From contig CAVZVW010000009.1 of NCBI GenBank assembly GCA_963778845.1, positions 930,001 through 994,000 of the forward strand: a stretch of 64,000 bases of DNA, written 5' to 3'. How positions within the stretch are numbered: the first letter of the stretch is position 1; the number at the start of each line of letters is the position of its first letter. This DNA is from CAVZVW01 sp963778845. GTDB taxonomy: Bacteria; Actinomycetota; Actinomycetes; Actinomycetales; Kineosporiaceae. This document shows, piece by piece, positions 45,635-54,534 of the stretch. The notes beneath the pieces are model-generated. The model made no database searches, was not told the origin of the DNA, and worked only from the letters and a program-made list of their open reading frames with translations. The translations under genes and the position numbers were made by a program.

Positions 45635-46423
45635 ATGCCCGAACCTGTCGACGCCGACGGCCCGGTCCCCGCCGGGGCGCCGCTGGCACGACGCGTGCTG
45701 GCCGAGGCCCTCGGCACCGGTGCTGCTGGTCACCGTGGTCGTGGGCTCGGGAATCGCCGCGCAGCGCCTGTCCCCCGGCCAGATCGGGCTGCAGCTGCTG
45801 GAGAACAGCACCGCGACGGCACTCGGGCTCGGGGTGCTGATCCTGATGCTCGGCCCGGTGTCCGGCGCGACACTTCAACCCAGTGGTCTCCGCGGTCGAC
45901 TGGCTGCTCGGACGCCGCGCGGGCACGGGGCTGCCCCTGCCCGAGGTCGCCACCTACTCGGCCGCCCAGGTACGTCGGGGCGCTGGGCGGCGTCGTCCTG
46001 GCCAACCTCATGTACTCCCTTCCCGCGGTGCAGGTCTCGGCCCATCACCGGGCCGGCGCCGGGGTGCTGCTCGGGGAGGTGGTGGCCACCGCAGGGCTGG
46101 TCGTGCTGATCTTCGCCCTGGCCCGGTCCGGGCGCGCCGGCCTGTCCGCGGTCGCCGTCGGGGCGTACATCGGCTCCGCCTACTGGTTCACCTCCTCCAC
46201 CAGCTTCGCCAACCCCGCCGTCACCATCGGGCGGGTCTTCTCCGACACCTTCGCCGGGATCGCCCCCGCCTCCGTCGCCGCCTTCGTGGCGGCGCAGGTC
46301 GTCGGCGCCGGGATCGGCGCGCTGCTCGTCGCGACCCTCTACCCCGGCGCCGACCGGACGGCGGCGAGGGCCGACGTCATCGACCTGACCCAGCTCTCCA
46401 GCCAGGAAAGGACCACGGCGTGA
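45635..46423 (+). pseudogene. MIP-family channel (aquaglyceroporin-like) in the ars cluster, three frameshifts
   Basis: Starts at ATG 45635 after GGGAGG. Extra bases near 45719, 45870 and 45972 break the frame. Removing them joins EALGT-VLLVTVVVGSGIAAQ, GPVSGAHFNPVVSAVDW and YSAAQVVGALGGVVLANLM into one protein of about 262 residues. Both channel half-helices are then present as NPV (in HFNPVV) and NPA (in FANPAVT). MIP channels in ars operons can let arsenite leave the cell. The tail is intact and ends in TGA overlapping the arsC GTG. Confidence 0.82.
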
Positions 46424-46890
46424 CCCAGCCCCTCACCGCGCCCGAACCGCCCATGCAGGCATCCGCCACCTCCGGTAGGCCTTCGGTGCTGTTCGTGTGC
46501 GTGCACAACGCCGGACGCTCCCAGATGGCCGCCGGGTGGCTGAGCGCCCTGGCCGGGGACGCGATCGAGGTCCGCTCCGCGGGCACCGCACCCGCCGAGG
46601 CGGTCAACGCCGTGGCGGTCGCGGCCATGATCGAGGTCGGCATCGACATCACCGCCGCCACGCCCCGACTGCTGACCGGCGAGGCGGTGCAGGCCAGCGA
46701 CGTCGTCATCACCATGGGCTGCGGCGACACCTGCCCGATCTTCCCCGGCACCCGCTACCTCGACTGGCCGCTGGACGATCCCGCGGGGCAGGACATCGAG
46801 GCCGTCCGGCCCATCCGCGACGCGATCAAGGCCCTGGTCGAGCAGCTGATCGCCGAGCTGCTGCCTGCAGGGGAGAGTCTCAGCAGCTGA
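46420..46890 (+). CDS. arsC: Arsenate reductase, low-molecular-weight phosphatase type
   Basis: A 156-residue single-domain enzyme with CX5R loop FVCVHNAGRSQM (Cys27, Arg33) and MGCGDTCPIFPGTRYLDWPLDDP. It closely resembles the C-terminal core of the arsC at 44074-44751 but lacks the helical N-terminal domain. The GTG start overlaps the MIP stop (GTGA), so channel and reductase are coupled: arsenate is reduced and arsenite can exit through the channel. Confidence 0.92.
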   Translation: MTQPLTAPEPPMQASATSGRPSVLFVCVHNAGRSQMAAGWLSALAGDAIEVRSAGTAPAEAVNAVAVAAMIEVGIDITAATPRLLTGEAVQASDVVITMGCGDTCPIFPGTRYLDWPLDDPAGQDIEAVRPIRDAIKALVEQLIAELLPAGESLSS

Positions 46891-46897
46891 GGCTGCG

Positions 46898-46911
46898 GGG
46901 ACGATCGTCCC
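46898..46911. promoter_or_regulatory. 14-bp perfect palindrome upstream of arsR
   Basis: GGGACGATCGTCCC is a perfect palindrome with no loop, 36 bases upstream of the first possible arsR start. The lack of a loop suggests a protein-binding site rather than a terminator. The binding protein is unknown. Confidence 0.4.
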
Positions 46912-46946
46912 TGACCTCTCGCCCCGCCGTGTTCGACACTTCACTC

Positions 46947-47309
46947 ATGGTTGTTTCGATGGCCGTTGATGTATCGAGAGTCGACGGCGCGGCCGGGACG
47001 CTCCCGTTGGCCGAGGCGGCCGCGCTGCTCAGCACTGTTTCCGAGCCGAGCCGGCTGGCCATCCTGCGTACCCTCACCGGCGGCCCGACGTGTGTGTGCG
47101 AGGTCCAGGTGCAGGTGCCGATCGCGGCGAACCTGCTCAGCTACCACCTCAAGGTGCTGCGCGAGGCCGGCCTGATCGTCGGGACCCGCCGCGGGCGCTG
47201 GATCGACTACAGCCTGGCCGAGGATGCGCTGGACCGGCTGCACGCTTCGATCCCCGCCGTCGGCGGCGGCTCACCCGCTCTGCAGGAGCCTGCCTCGGTG
47301 TGTCAGTGA
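46947..47309 (+). CDS. arsR: ArsR-family regulator with Cys-Val-Cys sensor motif
   Basis: About 120 residues. The winged helix reads LLSTVSEPSRLAILRTLTGG, then TCVCEVQ and LLSYHLKVLREAGLIVGTRRGRWIDYSL. The CVC pair at the start of the recognition-helix region is the arsenite-sensing site of classical ArsR. Starts at ATG 46947 or 46959 are possible; neither has a clear ribosome site. Its TGA overlaps the ATG of the permease gene by one base, so it likely represses the downstream permease-thioredoxin-ACR3 genes. Confidence 0.88.
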   Translation: MVVSMAVDVSRVDGAAGTLPLAEAAALLSTVSEPSRLAILRTLTGGPTCVCEVQVQVPIAANLLSYHLKVLREAGLIVGTRRGRWIDYSLAEDALDRLHASIPAVGGGSPALQEPASVCQ

Positions 47310-48376
47310 TGACCACCGGCACCCTGCGCGGCGACGTCGCGGCGCGGCTGCACACCCCGGCCGGGCGGTGGGCCGGGCTGGCGGCAGCGATGCTGGTCTG
47401 GGTTGCCGCCTACCGGGTCAACGGCTGGGTGTGGGACTGGCTGCTGGACGACGTCGCCGGTCTGGACCCGGCCGCAGGGGTGACCGAGACGGTCCGGTTC
47501 TTCGGCGAGGACGTCGTCAAGATCACCCTGTTGCTGGTCGGGATCATCTTCGCCGTCACCGTGGCCCGCTCCTACCTCAGCCTGGAGCGGACCCGGGCCC
47601 TGCTCGGCGGGCGCCGGGAAGGTGTCGGCAACGTGCTGGCCGCGGGTCTGGGGGTGGCCACGCCGTTCTGCTCCTGCAGCGCGGTCCCGGCGTTCATCGG
47701 GTTCGTCGCCGCCGGTGTGCCGATCGGGGTGACGTTGAGCTTCCTGATCGCCTCCCCGCTGGTCAACGAGATCGCCGTCGGCATGCTCGCGACCCTGTTC
47801 GGCTGGAAGATCGCCGCGCTGTACATCGGCGCCGGGTTGAGCATCGCGATCCTCGCCGGCTGGGTGCTCGGCAGGATCGGCGTCCAACGGTGGGTCGAGC
47901 CGTTCGTCTTCGAGACCCGGCTACGCGGCCAGGTCATCGACACCACCGCCGGGCTCAGCCTCGACGACCGCCTACGGATGGGCGTCGAGGAGGTCGCCGC
48001 CATCCTCCGCAAGATCTGGCCCTACCTGCTCGTCGGGATCGGCCTCGGGGCGGTCATCCACGGCTGGGCACCCACCGACCTGTTCACCCGCTACGCCGGG
48101 GACGGCAACGCACTCGGTGTGCTGGTCGCCGTCGGCATCGGCGTCCCGCTGTACTCCAACGCCGCCGGGGTAATGCCGCTGGTCCAGGCCCTGCACGAGA
48201 AGGGACTGCCGATGGGCACCCTGCTCGCGTTCATGATGAGCGTCGTCGCGCTGTCCCTGCCCGAGCTGATCCTGCTCCGCCGGGTCCTCAAACCCCAGCT
48301 CCTGGCCGCCTTCGTGGCCGTCGTCGCCGCCGGGATCATCGCCGTCGGCTACCTGTTCAACGCCGTCCTGGCCTGA
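47309..48376 (+). CDS. ArsP/DUF318-type permease
   Basis: A 355-residue membrane protein with about eight helices. The cysteine motif TPFCSCSAVPAFIGF is the hallmark of the permease family that includes ArsP (organoarsenical efflux), and a matching helix later reads VGIGVPLYSNAAGVMPLVQAL. ATG 47309 overlaps the arsR stop. It is followed by a small thioredoxin 14 bases later, a common pairing for this family. Export of trivalent organoarsenicals or another soft metal is the best guess. Confidence 0.87.
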   Translation: MTTGTLRGDVAARLHTPAGRWAGLAAAMLVWVAAYRVNGWVWDWLLDDVAGLDPAAGVTETVRFFGEDVVKITLLLVGIIFAVTVARSYLSLERTRALLGGRREGVGNVLAAGLGVATPFCSCSAVPAFIGFVAAGVPIGVTLSFLIASPLVNEIAVGMLATLFGWKIAALYIGAGLSIAILAGWVLGRIGVQRWVEPFVFETRLRGQVIDTTAGLSLDDRLRMGVEEVAAILRKIWPYLLVGIGLGAVIHGWAPTDLFTRYAGDGNALGVLVAVGIGVPLYSNAAGVMPLVQALHEKGLPMGTLLAFMMSVVALSLPELILLRRVLKPQLLAAFVAVVAAGIIAVGYLFNAVLA

Positions 48377-48390
48377 CCGGAAGGAACACA

Positions 48391-48639
48391 GTGATCATCA
48401 AGGTGCTCGGCCCCGGGTGCACCAACTGCAAGAACCTCGAACGCATCACGCGCCAAGCCGTGACCGACCTCGGACTGGACGCCACGGTCGAGAAGGTCGA
48501 GGACTACCCGACCATCGCCGGCTACGGCGTCATGTCCACCCCCGCCCTCGTCGTCGACGAACAGCTCGTCCTGCAAGGCCGGGTCCCCACCCCCGCACAC
48601 GTCAAGGACCTCCTCGCGGCGCACACCCTGGCGAGCTGA
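48391..48639 (+). CDS. Small thioredoxin-fold protein
   Basis: An 82-residue thioredoxin-like protein (VIIKVLGPGCTNCKN). CxxC is GCTNC at residues 10-13, and MSTPALVVDEQLVLQGRVP contains the cis-Pro. Small proteins of this type (the MTH895 group) often sit next to ArsP-like permeases. GTG 48391 follows AAGGAA. It may reduce the permease cysteines or pass electrons to ArsC; no direct evidence is in the sequence. Confidence 0.9.
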   Translation: MIIKVLGPGCTNCKNLERITRQAVTDLGLDATVEKVEDYPTIAGYGVMSTPALVVDEQLVLQGRVPTPAHVKDLLAAHTLAS

Positions 48640-48645
48640 CCACCC

Positions 48646-49725
48646 ATGGCGCCCACCCGGCCCGCCGCCGACCAGCACGTCATGACCCGGCTGTCGAGGC
48701 TGGACCGGTTCCTGCCGGTCTGGATCGGCGCGGCCATGGTCGCCGGGCTGGTCCTCGGCCGGGCCGTGCCGGACCTGAGCGGTGCCCTGGACGCCGTCAA
48801 GGTCGGCCAGACGTCCCTGCCGATCGCGCTCGGCCTGCTGCTGATGATGTACCCGGTGCTGGCGAAGGTCCGCTACAGCGAGATCGGGCTGATCACCGCC
48901 GACCGCCGCATGATGACCGCGTCCCTCGTCCTGAACTGGGTCGTCGGGCCGGCGGTGATGTTCGCCCTGGCGTGGCTGCTGCTCGGCGACCAGCCGGCCT
49001 ACCGGACCGGGGTCATCCTGGTCGGCCTGGCCCGCTGCATCGCGATGGTCCTGATCTGGAACGACCTGGCGTGCGGGGACCGGGAGATGGCCGCCGTCCT
49101 GGTCGCCCTCAACGCCGTCTTTCAGGTCCTCGTTTACGCGGCACTGGGCTACTTCTACCTGCAGGTGCTGCCCGGCTGGCTCGGTCTGGACACGACCACG
49201 CTGGACGTCTCCATGACCGAGATCGCGGTCATCGTGGCCGTCTTCCTCGGCATCCCGCTGGTCGCGGGCTACCTCACCCGGACCATCGGCGAGCGCACCC
49301 GGGGCCGCGACTGGTACGAGCACACGTTCCTTCCCCGGATCTCCCCGCTTGCCCTGTATGGGCTGCTGTTCACCGTCGTCGTCCTGTTCGCCCTCCAAGG
49401 GCACACCATCACCAGCCAGCCAGCCGACGTCGCCCGGATCGCCCTGCCCCTGTTGGCCTACTTCGCGATCATGTGGTTCGGCGCCTTCGGCATCGGCATG
49501 CGCCTCCACCTGCCCTACCCGCGCACCGCCGCCCTGGCGTTCTCCGCCGCCAGCAACGACTTCGAGCTCGCCATCGCCGTAGCGATCGGGGTCTTCGGGG
49601 TCACCAGCGGCGAGGCTCTCGCAGGGGTCGTCGGACCCTTGATCGAGGTCCCGGTGCTGGTCGGCCTGGTCTACGTCTCGTTGTGGGCCCGCCGTCGGCT
49701 CTACCCGGCCGAGGCTGTGGCGTGA
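48646..49725 (+). CDS. acr3: ACR3-family arsenite efflux transporter
   Basis: A 359-residue membrane protein with ten helices. Conserved family stretches include GLARCIAMVLIWNDLACGD (with the essential Cys) and TAALAFSAASNDFELAIAVAI. It expels arsenite using the membrane potential. The start ATG 48646 lies six bases after the thioredoxin stop; a second ATG (48682) begins the conserved MTRLSRLDRFLPVW. It is coupled to a DUF2180 gene by a GTGA overlap. Confidence 0.94.
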   Translation: MAPTRPAADQHVMTRLSRLDRFLPVWIGAAMVAGLVLGRAVPDLSGALDAVKVGQTSLPIALGLLLMMYPVLAKVRYSEIGLITADRRMMTASLVLNWVVGPAVMFALAWLLLGDQPAYRTGVILVGLARCIAMVLIWNDLACGDREMAAVLVALNAVFQVLVYAALGYFYLQVLPGWLGLDTTTLDVSMTEIAVIVAVFLGIPLVAGYLTRTIGERTRGRDWYEHTFLPRISPLALYGLLFTVVVLFALQGHTITSQPADVARIALPLLAYFAIMWFGAFGIGMRLHLPYPRTAALAFSAASNDFELAIAVAIGVFGVTSGEALAGVVGPLIEVPVLVGLVYVSLWARRRLYPAEAVA

Positions 49726-49964
49726 ACTGCTTCGACTGCGCCGCACGCGGCAACGCCGTCACCGCAGTCGCCGTCTGCGTCGGCTGCGGCGCCGCCGTCT
49801 GCGCCGACCACGCCCACCTCACCCCCCGCTGGCTCACCCGCACCGCCGCGATCAACCGGACCCTCGTCGTCCCCACCCCTGCCCGCGCTCTGCGCTGCGG
49901 GGTCTGCGAGCACGCCTACGACATGGCCACCCACCCCGCGACCAGCGCTTCGGTCAGGCCCTGA
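49722..49964 (+). CDS. DUF2180 zinc-ribbon-like small protein
   Basis: An 80-residue protein with cysteine pairs at both ends: VNCFDCAARG, CVGCGAAVCADH and CGVCEHAY. The pattern suits one or two zinc sites. The GTG start overlaps the acr3 stop by four bases. Related small proteins occur in actinobacterial ars operons; a regulatory or metallochaperone role is possible but unproven. Confidence 0.82.
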   Translation: MNCFDCAARGNAVTAVAVCVGCGAAVCADHAHLTPRWLTRTAAINRTLVVPTPARALRCGVCEHAYDMATHPATSASVRP

Positions 49965-50008
49965 CGGCGGTCCGACCAGCCCTGCGCTGCCGACGTTTCG
50001 ACGGGACT

Positions 50009-50923
50009 TCATGGTCGGGTCCCGCTTGGTGAGATCGGTCTCGGGCGCGCCAGCACGGTAGCGGTCACCGCCAGAACCACCACGGCGGCGCCGAGCCACT
50101 GGCGGCCGACGAGACGCTCCCCGAGGAGCAGCCAGGCAGCGGCGATCCCGAAGACCGGGATCAGGTTGATGAAGACACCAGCGACCGCCGCTTGCACATG
50201 GCGCAGCCCCGCTAGGTAGAGCCAGAACGCAAACGCGTAGTAGAGGACCCCGGACGCGACGGCGCTGGCCCACCCCCGGGCCGAGACGTGGCCGATCGAC
50301 GGCACCCAGCCGAGAAGGCGAGCTGCGGTGAACAGGGCGATGGCGAAGAACAGAGCAACCGCCTGCTGGATGCCGACGATCGTGAGGACGCCATCCTCGG
50401 CCAGGAGCTTCCGGCAGGTCACCGTGTACACCGCGCACGCGAGTACACCGGCCAGCGTCAGAGCCACCCCCACACCGGTTCCCCCGCTCCCGTTGTGGAA
50501 CACGACGAGGACGACGCCGCCCAAGGCCAGCGCGACCGCGGCCACCACCGCTCGGGTGACCCTGTCCCCCAGGACCAGCCTGGCCAGCACGAGGATCAGC
50601 AGGGGTTCGAGAGTCCACAGCAGCACCGACAGGCTCGCCGTGATCCGCACCAGACCCAGCAGGTTCAAGGCGTAAGCCAGCCCGGGGTTGAGGACGCCGA
50701 GGGCACCGAGCCGGCGCAGCCCCGGCGACCACACCACCCGGCTGATCCCAGGCCCCGTCAGGAGCAGGAGCACCAGCACGCTTGCGGCCAGCTGGACCGG
50801 CAGCAGGGCCAGCGGGGCGATCTCGGCCACGGCGCGCTTGCTGATCACCGTGCCGACCCCCCACGAGGCAGCCGCACACGTCAGCAACAGGGCAGAACGG
50901 AACTCGTGAAGGAACCCGAACAC
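50009..50923 (-). CDS. EamA-family drug/metabolite transporter
   Basis: A 304-residue protein with ten predicted helices in two EamA repeats (first begins LLLTCAAASWGVGTVISKRAV, second GVALTLAGVLACAVYTVTCRKLL). DMT-family exporters move metabolites or drugs. It is convergent with the ars cluster and not clearly related to it. ATG 50923 is used; upstream sequence is a promoter-sized gap to the VOC gene. Substrate unknown. Confidence 0.87.
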   Translation of the reverse strand: MFGFLHEFRSALLLTCAAASWGVGTVISKRAVAEIAPLALLPVQLAASVLVLLLLTGPGISRVVWSPGLRRLGALGVLNPGLAYALNLLGLVRITASLSVLLWTLEPLLILVLARLVLGDRVTRAVVAAVALALGGVVLVVFHNGSGGTGVGVALTLAGVLACAVYTVTCRKLLAEDGVLTIVGIQQAVALFFAIALFTAARLLGWVPSIGHVSARGWASAVASGVLYYAFAFWLYLAGLRHVQAAVAGVFINLIPVFGIAAAWLLLGERLVGRQWLGAAVVVLAVTATVLARPRPISPSGTRP

Positions 50924-51096
50924 AGTGCACTCCTCGAGGGAACGGGACGGGGACCGACGGCGACACCGAACCGGTGTCAGCTGGCCGAGTGCTCCCCATC
51001 GCAGAGTGCGTAGCCGGGCACACGGGTGAGCTTGCGCATACGCCGCATCACCGGTGCCACCCGACCGAGACTACGTGGCAGACCGAAGCCACGCCG

Positions 51097-51480
51097 CTAC
51101 TTCGCGATCTCCCAGATGTGGCCACCGGGGTCGGTGAAGCTGGCGGTTCGCACCCCCCAAGGCCGGTCCACCGGCCCGTTCAGCAAGGTCACCCCACGTG
51201 AGGCCAGGTCCGCGCACGTGGCGTCGACGTCGTCCACCGAGATCGTGAACACCTGCCGGGATCCGGCCTCGCGCGCCGCTACGGTGGCCGGCTCGATGAG
51301 CTCACCAGCCGCGCTGACCTTGAGCAGGTTGATGATCGTGTTCCCGAAGTCGAACACGGCCGAGTCGTCGTCCTCGAATGTCACCGGCAGTCCGAAGACG
51401 TCGCGGTAGAACGTCTTCGCTGCGTCCAGGTCCTCGACGAAGAGGCTGATGGCACCGATACCGCTCGGCCATGTACCCAT
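51097..51480 (-). CDS. VOC-family (glyoxalase-like) protein
   Basis: A 127-residue VOC protein starting at ATG 51480: GAISLFVEDLDAAKTFYRDVFGLPV in the first module and VRTASFTDPGGHIWEIAK in the second, where the terminal Glu is a typical metal ligand. VOC proteins act in resistance or small-molecule transformation; the substrate here is unknown. It diverges from a deazaflavin-type nitroreductase gene. Confidence 0.88.
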   Translation of the reverse strand: MGTWPSGIGAISLFVEDLDAAKTFYRDVFGLPVTFEDDDSAVFDFGNTIINLLKVSAAGELIEPATVAAREAGSRQVFTISVDDVDATCADLASRGVTLLNGPVDRPWGVRTASFTDPGGHIWEIAK

Positions 51481-51597
51481 TGTGCGCACCTCACCACCGT
51501 CACCAGCTGAAGGCTCTCGGATGTCCAGCTCGAGGGACACCGTAGACCTCGCTGCGGAGAGCCGGACCAGCCGTGCACCTGCGGCTATGTTCGTGGG

Positions 51598-51961
51598 GTG
51601 GCTGCCGCCGAGATCGCCCGACTGGCGGCCTTGCGGACCGTGGAGATCACCACGATCGGGCGGCGGAGCGGGCGCCCGGCCCGCACCGAGATCTGGTGGT
51701 TCCACTTCGAGGGTCGTTTCATCATCACCGGGACGCCCGGACGACGTGACTGGCTGGCGAACGTCCGCGCCGATCCGCGGATCGTGGTGCACGCTCTGGG
51801 CGCCGACCACGACGCGACGACGCAGCCTCGTGCAGGACGGCGCGTTCCGGGCTCGGTTCTTCAACCAGTCCAACCCGGAGGTGCACTGGTACACCAGCCA
51901 GGCCGAGCTCGCCGAGCTCGTCGGGGCCGCCCCGATGATCGAGGTCGTCTTCGAGTCGTAG
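51598..51961 (+). pseudogene. Deazaflavin-dependent nitroreductase-family protein, one frameshift
   Basis: From GTG 51598: AAAEIARLAALRTVEITTIGR then RTEIWWFHFEGRFIITGTPGRRDW, the N-terminal part of the PNPOx-like F420/deazaflavin oxidoreductases. Near 51825 the frame shifts and the adjacent frame supplies SLVQDGAFRARFFNQ and WYTSQAELAELV to a stop at 51961. Repaired length is about 121 residues, near family size. The break may be a sequencing error. Confidence 0.78.
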
Positions 51962-51986
51962 GCACAGGAGTCGTAGGAGGCCAGGG

Positions 51987-52889
51987 TCAGGGGACCAGCA
52001 CGAGCTTGCCCCGGACATGGCCGTCCTGACTGATGCGGTAGGCCTCGGCGGCGCGCGCGAACGGGAAGGTCTGCACCTTGATCACCAGCTTGTTCTGCGC
52101 GAGCAGCTCGGCGACCTGGGCCAGGGCTTCCATGGGACGGCTGTCCGCGCCTCCGCCGGTCACCCGGACTCCGGCCGCCCCGGCGGCGAAGTTCGCGATC
52201 GTGACGACCTGGGACGGCGCGGGCGCCAGGCTGACCAGGTCCTCGACGGCGGTCTTGCCGGCGACGTCGAACACCGCGTCGACCGGCCCGCCGGCAGCGG
52301 CCCGAACCCGGTCGACCACCCCCTCGCCGTAGAGGACGGGGATCCCCCCGATCTCGCGCAGGTAGTCGTGGTTGGCCTGGCTCGACGAGGCGATCACCGT
52401 CGCACCGCGGGCGACCGCCATCTGGACGGCGGCCGCCCCCACCCCGCCCGCGCCGCCGTCGACGAAGACGGTGTCGCCGGCCTTGACGTCGAGCAGCCGA
52501 AGACCACGCTCGGCGGTCTCACCGGCCACGCCCGCCGCGGCCGCCACGGCCCAGTCGATGGATGACGGTTTGGCCGCCCACGAGTCCAGGACGGCATACT
52601 CCGCCTGCGTGTCACGTCCCCGGCCCAGCACGTCGTCACCGATGGACACGCCGGTGACACCGTCGCCGACCTCGTCGACCACGCCGGCCGCGTCGTACCC
52701 GAGGTAGCCCGTGCCGGCCAAGGGCTGCCCGCCGGACATGACTCCGCCGAACGTCTTCCAGTCGATCGGGTTCACGCTGGCCGCACGGACCGCGATCCGA
52801 ATCTGCCCGGGGCCGGCGTGACGGTCGGGAGCCTCCGCCCACGTGAGCACCTCGGGGCCACCGTAGGTCGTGTACTGCAGCGCTCGCAT
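51987..52889 (-). CDS. NADP-dependent oxidoreductase, zinc-independent quinone-reductase type (MDR family)
   Basis: A 300-residue medium-chain reductase. The N-terminal catalytic fold begins MRALQYTTYGGPEVL; the nucleotide-binding motif is FVDGGAGGVGAAAVQMA, and zinc-ligand residues of alcohol dehydrogenases are absent. ATG 52889 follows AAGGACTCTGG; an upstream start at 52946 is less likely. It probably reduces quinones or enals with NADPH. It is convergent with the nitroreductase. Confidence 0.88.
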   Translation of the reverse strand: MRALQYTTYGGPEVLTWAEAPDRHAGPGQIRIAVRAASVNPIDWKTFGGVMSGGQPLAGTGYLGYDAAGVVDEVGDGVTGVSIGDDVLGRGRDTQAEYAVLDSWAAKPSSIDWAVAAAAGVAGETAERGLRLLDVKAGDTVFVDGGAGGVGAAAVQMAVARGATVIASSSQANHDYLREIGGIPVLYGEGVVDRVRAAAGGPVDAVFDVAGKTAVEDLVSLAPAPSQVVTIANFAAGAAGVRVTGGGADSRPMEALAQVAELLAQNKLVIKVQTFPFARAAEAYRISQDGHVRGKLVLVP

Positions 52890-53007
52890 CCAGAGTCCTT
52901 CCGCACGGGCGGGCTGTCCGCCGCCAAGGCGGCTGTCAGGAGTCAACGACGACTGGCCGCGCGTATTCCGGTCATCACCCGGAGCCTCAACGGGCCTGAG
53001 AGCGGGC

Positions 53008-53595
53008 TCAGCTCTGCCCGGCCTGCTTCGCCACCTGCTCCAGCTTCGCCCGGTAGCCCGTCCACCACGCCTGGTCGCCCGGCGCCATGTTCGTGTTCCT
53101 CCTGCTCAGCCCGGCAGCGCCGTCGATGAGCTCCCGGATGATGTCGGCGTGCCCGGCGTGCCGGTCGGTCTCCGCGACCACGTGCACCAGGACCTCATGC
53201 AACGTGACCTCGTTGCCGTCATCGGGCCACCAGGGCACTCGGCCCGCGGCGTCCAGCGCCAACGTGTCGATCGTGGCATCGGAGTGCTCCCAGACGCGCC
53301 GGTACAACCCCACGATGTGCTCGCGTGACTCCTCGAGGGTCGCCCACATGTCCGCGTTGGGTTCAGCGCCCTCGTCGAGCCAGGCGAGCGGCTCACCGAA
53401 CGGCCTCCCGAAGGTCTCACCGAAGTACCCCGCCTCCACGCCGGCCACGTGCTTGACCAAGCCCAGCAGGTTGGTGCCGGTCGCGACCATCGGGCGGCGA
53501 ATGTCGTACTCCGAGAGCCCGTCGAGCTTCCACACCAGGGCCTCGCGACCGGCCTTCAGGTAGCGACGAAGATCGGCCTTCGGATCAGCCTGCAT
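53008..53595 (-). CDS. DinB-like / DUF664 family protein
   Basis: A 195-residue four-helix-bundle protein. VKHVAGVEAGYFGETFGRP carries the first conserved His, EVLVHVVAETDRHAGHADIIRELIDG the other two, forming the three-His metal site of this superfamily. Possibly a thiol-dependent transferase, as for bacillithiol or mycothiol S-transferases of this fold; no direct evidence. ATG 53595. Confidence 0.88.
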   Translation of the reverse strand: MQADPKADLRRYLKAGREALVWKLDGLSEYDIRRPMVATGTNLLGLVKHVAGVEAGYFGETFGRPFGEPLAWLDEGAEPNADMWATLEESREHIVGLYRRVWEHSDATIDTLALDAAGRVPWWPDDGNEVTLHEVLVHVVAETDRHAGHADIIRELIDGAAGLSRRNTNMAPGDQAWWTGYRAKLEQVAKQAGQS

Positions 53596-53674
53596 GTCGG
53601 ACCACCTTGCCAGCCGATACCGCCACCCGCCAGCGCCACGGCCGCGAGCTTCTCCTCACCTCACCGAGCCGGTG

Positions 53675-54430
53675 TCACCGAGCCGACCTCGCCGCGACGT
53701 CGGCCAGGTAGCTCTCGAACGTGACGTCGCCGCTGTCGAACGGCTCCGCCGGCACGAGGCGTCCGGTGGCCATCGCCCCCCCGGCCCTGCCGGGTATCCG
53801 GAGGGGCAGCACGACGCGGCGCCGTCCGGTGGCTGCCAGATACCGACGCACCATGTCCGCCATCGCGAGCGTCTCGGGTCCGGCGATCGGACGCGTCACT
53901 GCCTGTGGGCCGCCGTGCACGAGGTCGACGAGGTGCGTGGCGACGTCCCGGGCGGCGACGGGTCGGCTCAGCATCGTCGGGACGACGACGAGCGACCCGC
54001 CGCCGCGGTCGACGAGCTGTGCCGCGAACTCGTGGAACTGAGTCGCCCGCAGCAGCGTCCACGGCACCGGACCGGCCGCGAGCAGCTCCTCCTGACGGCG
54101 CTTGCCGAGGTAGTAGCCGAAGTCGACGGTGTCGACGCCGACGATGGACAGCGTGACGGCATGCCCGACGCCACCGCGCTCGGCACTCGCGAGCAGGTGC
54201 CGGCTCACAGCCTCGAAGAACGCGACCGCGCTCGCACGGCGCGTCGTCGTGATGTTCGTGACGTCGACGACGGCGTCGCACCCGGCCAGCGCCGCATCGG
54301 CGCCGGCGCCGGTGGTGAGGTCCACGCCGCGGGAGCGGGCAAGGACGACGGCCTCGTCACCGCGCTCGGTCAGCTCCCGGACCACGAGCCGCCCCGCGAG
54401 GCCGGTGCCCCCGGCCACCGCGACCCTCAT
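53675..54430 (-). CDS. NAD(P)-binding atypical SDR (NmrA-like)
   Basis: A 251-residue protein with N-terminal GGTGLAGRLVVRELTERG nucleotide-binding motif. The central YYLGKRRQEELLAAG and VPWTLLRATQFHEFAAQLV regions are typical of NAD(P)-binding Rossmann-fold proteins in the NmrA/atypical SDR group, which may sense redox cofactors or reduce substrates. ATG 54430. Substrate unknown. Confidence 0.87.
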   Translation of the reverse strand: MRVAVAGGTGLAGRLVVRELTERGDEAVVLARSRGVDLTTGAGADAALAGCDAVVDVTNITTTRRASAVAFFEAVSRHLLASAERGGVGHAVTLSIVGVDTVDFGYYLGKRRQEELLAAGPVPWTLLRATQFHEFAAQLVDRGGGSLVVVPTMLSRPVAARDVATHLVDLVHGGPQAVTRPIAGPETLAMADMVRRYLAATGRRRVVLPLRIPGRAGGAMATGRLVPAEPFDSGDVTFESYLADVAARSAR

Positions 54431-54534
54431 CGCGCATCACCTTTCCGTGGCCGGACCACCCGCGACGCCGACGAAACGGTACCCGCGGCGACGGCGTCCC
54501 GCCGAGCCCGTTCAGCGGAAAGCTCCACCGAGCG

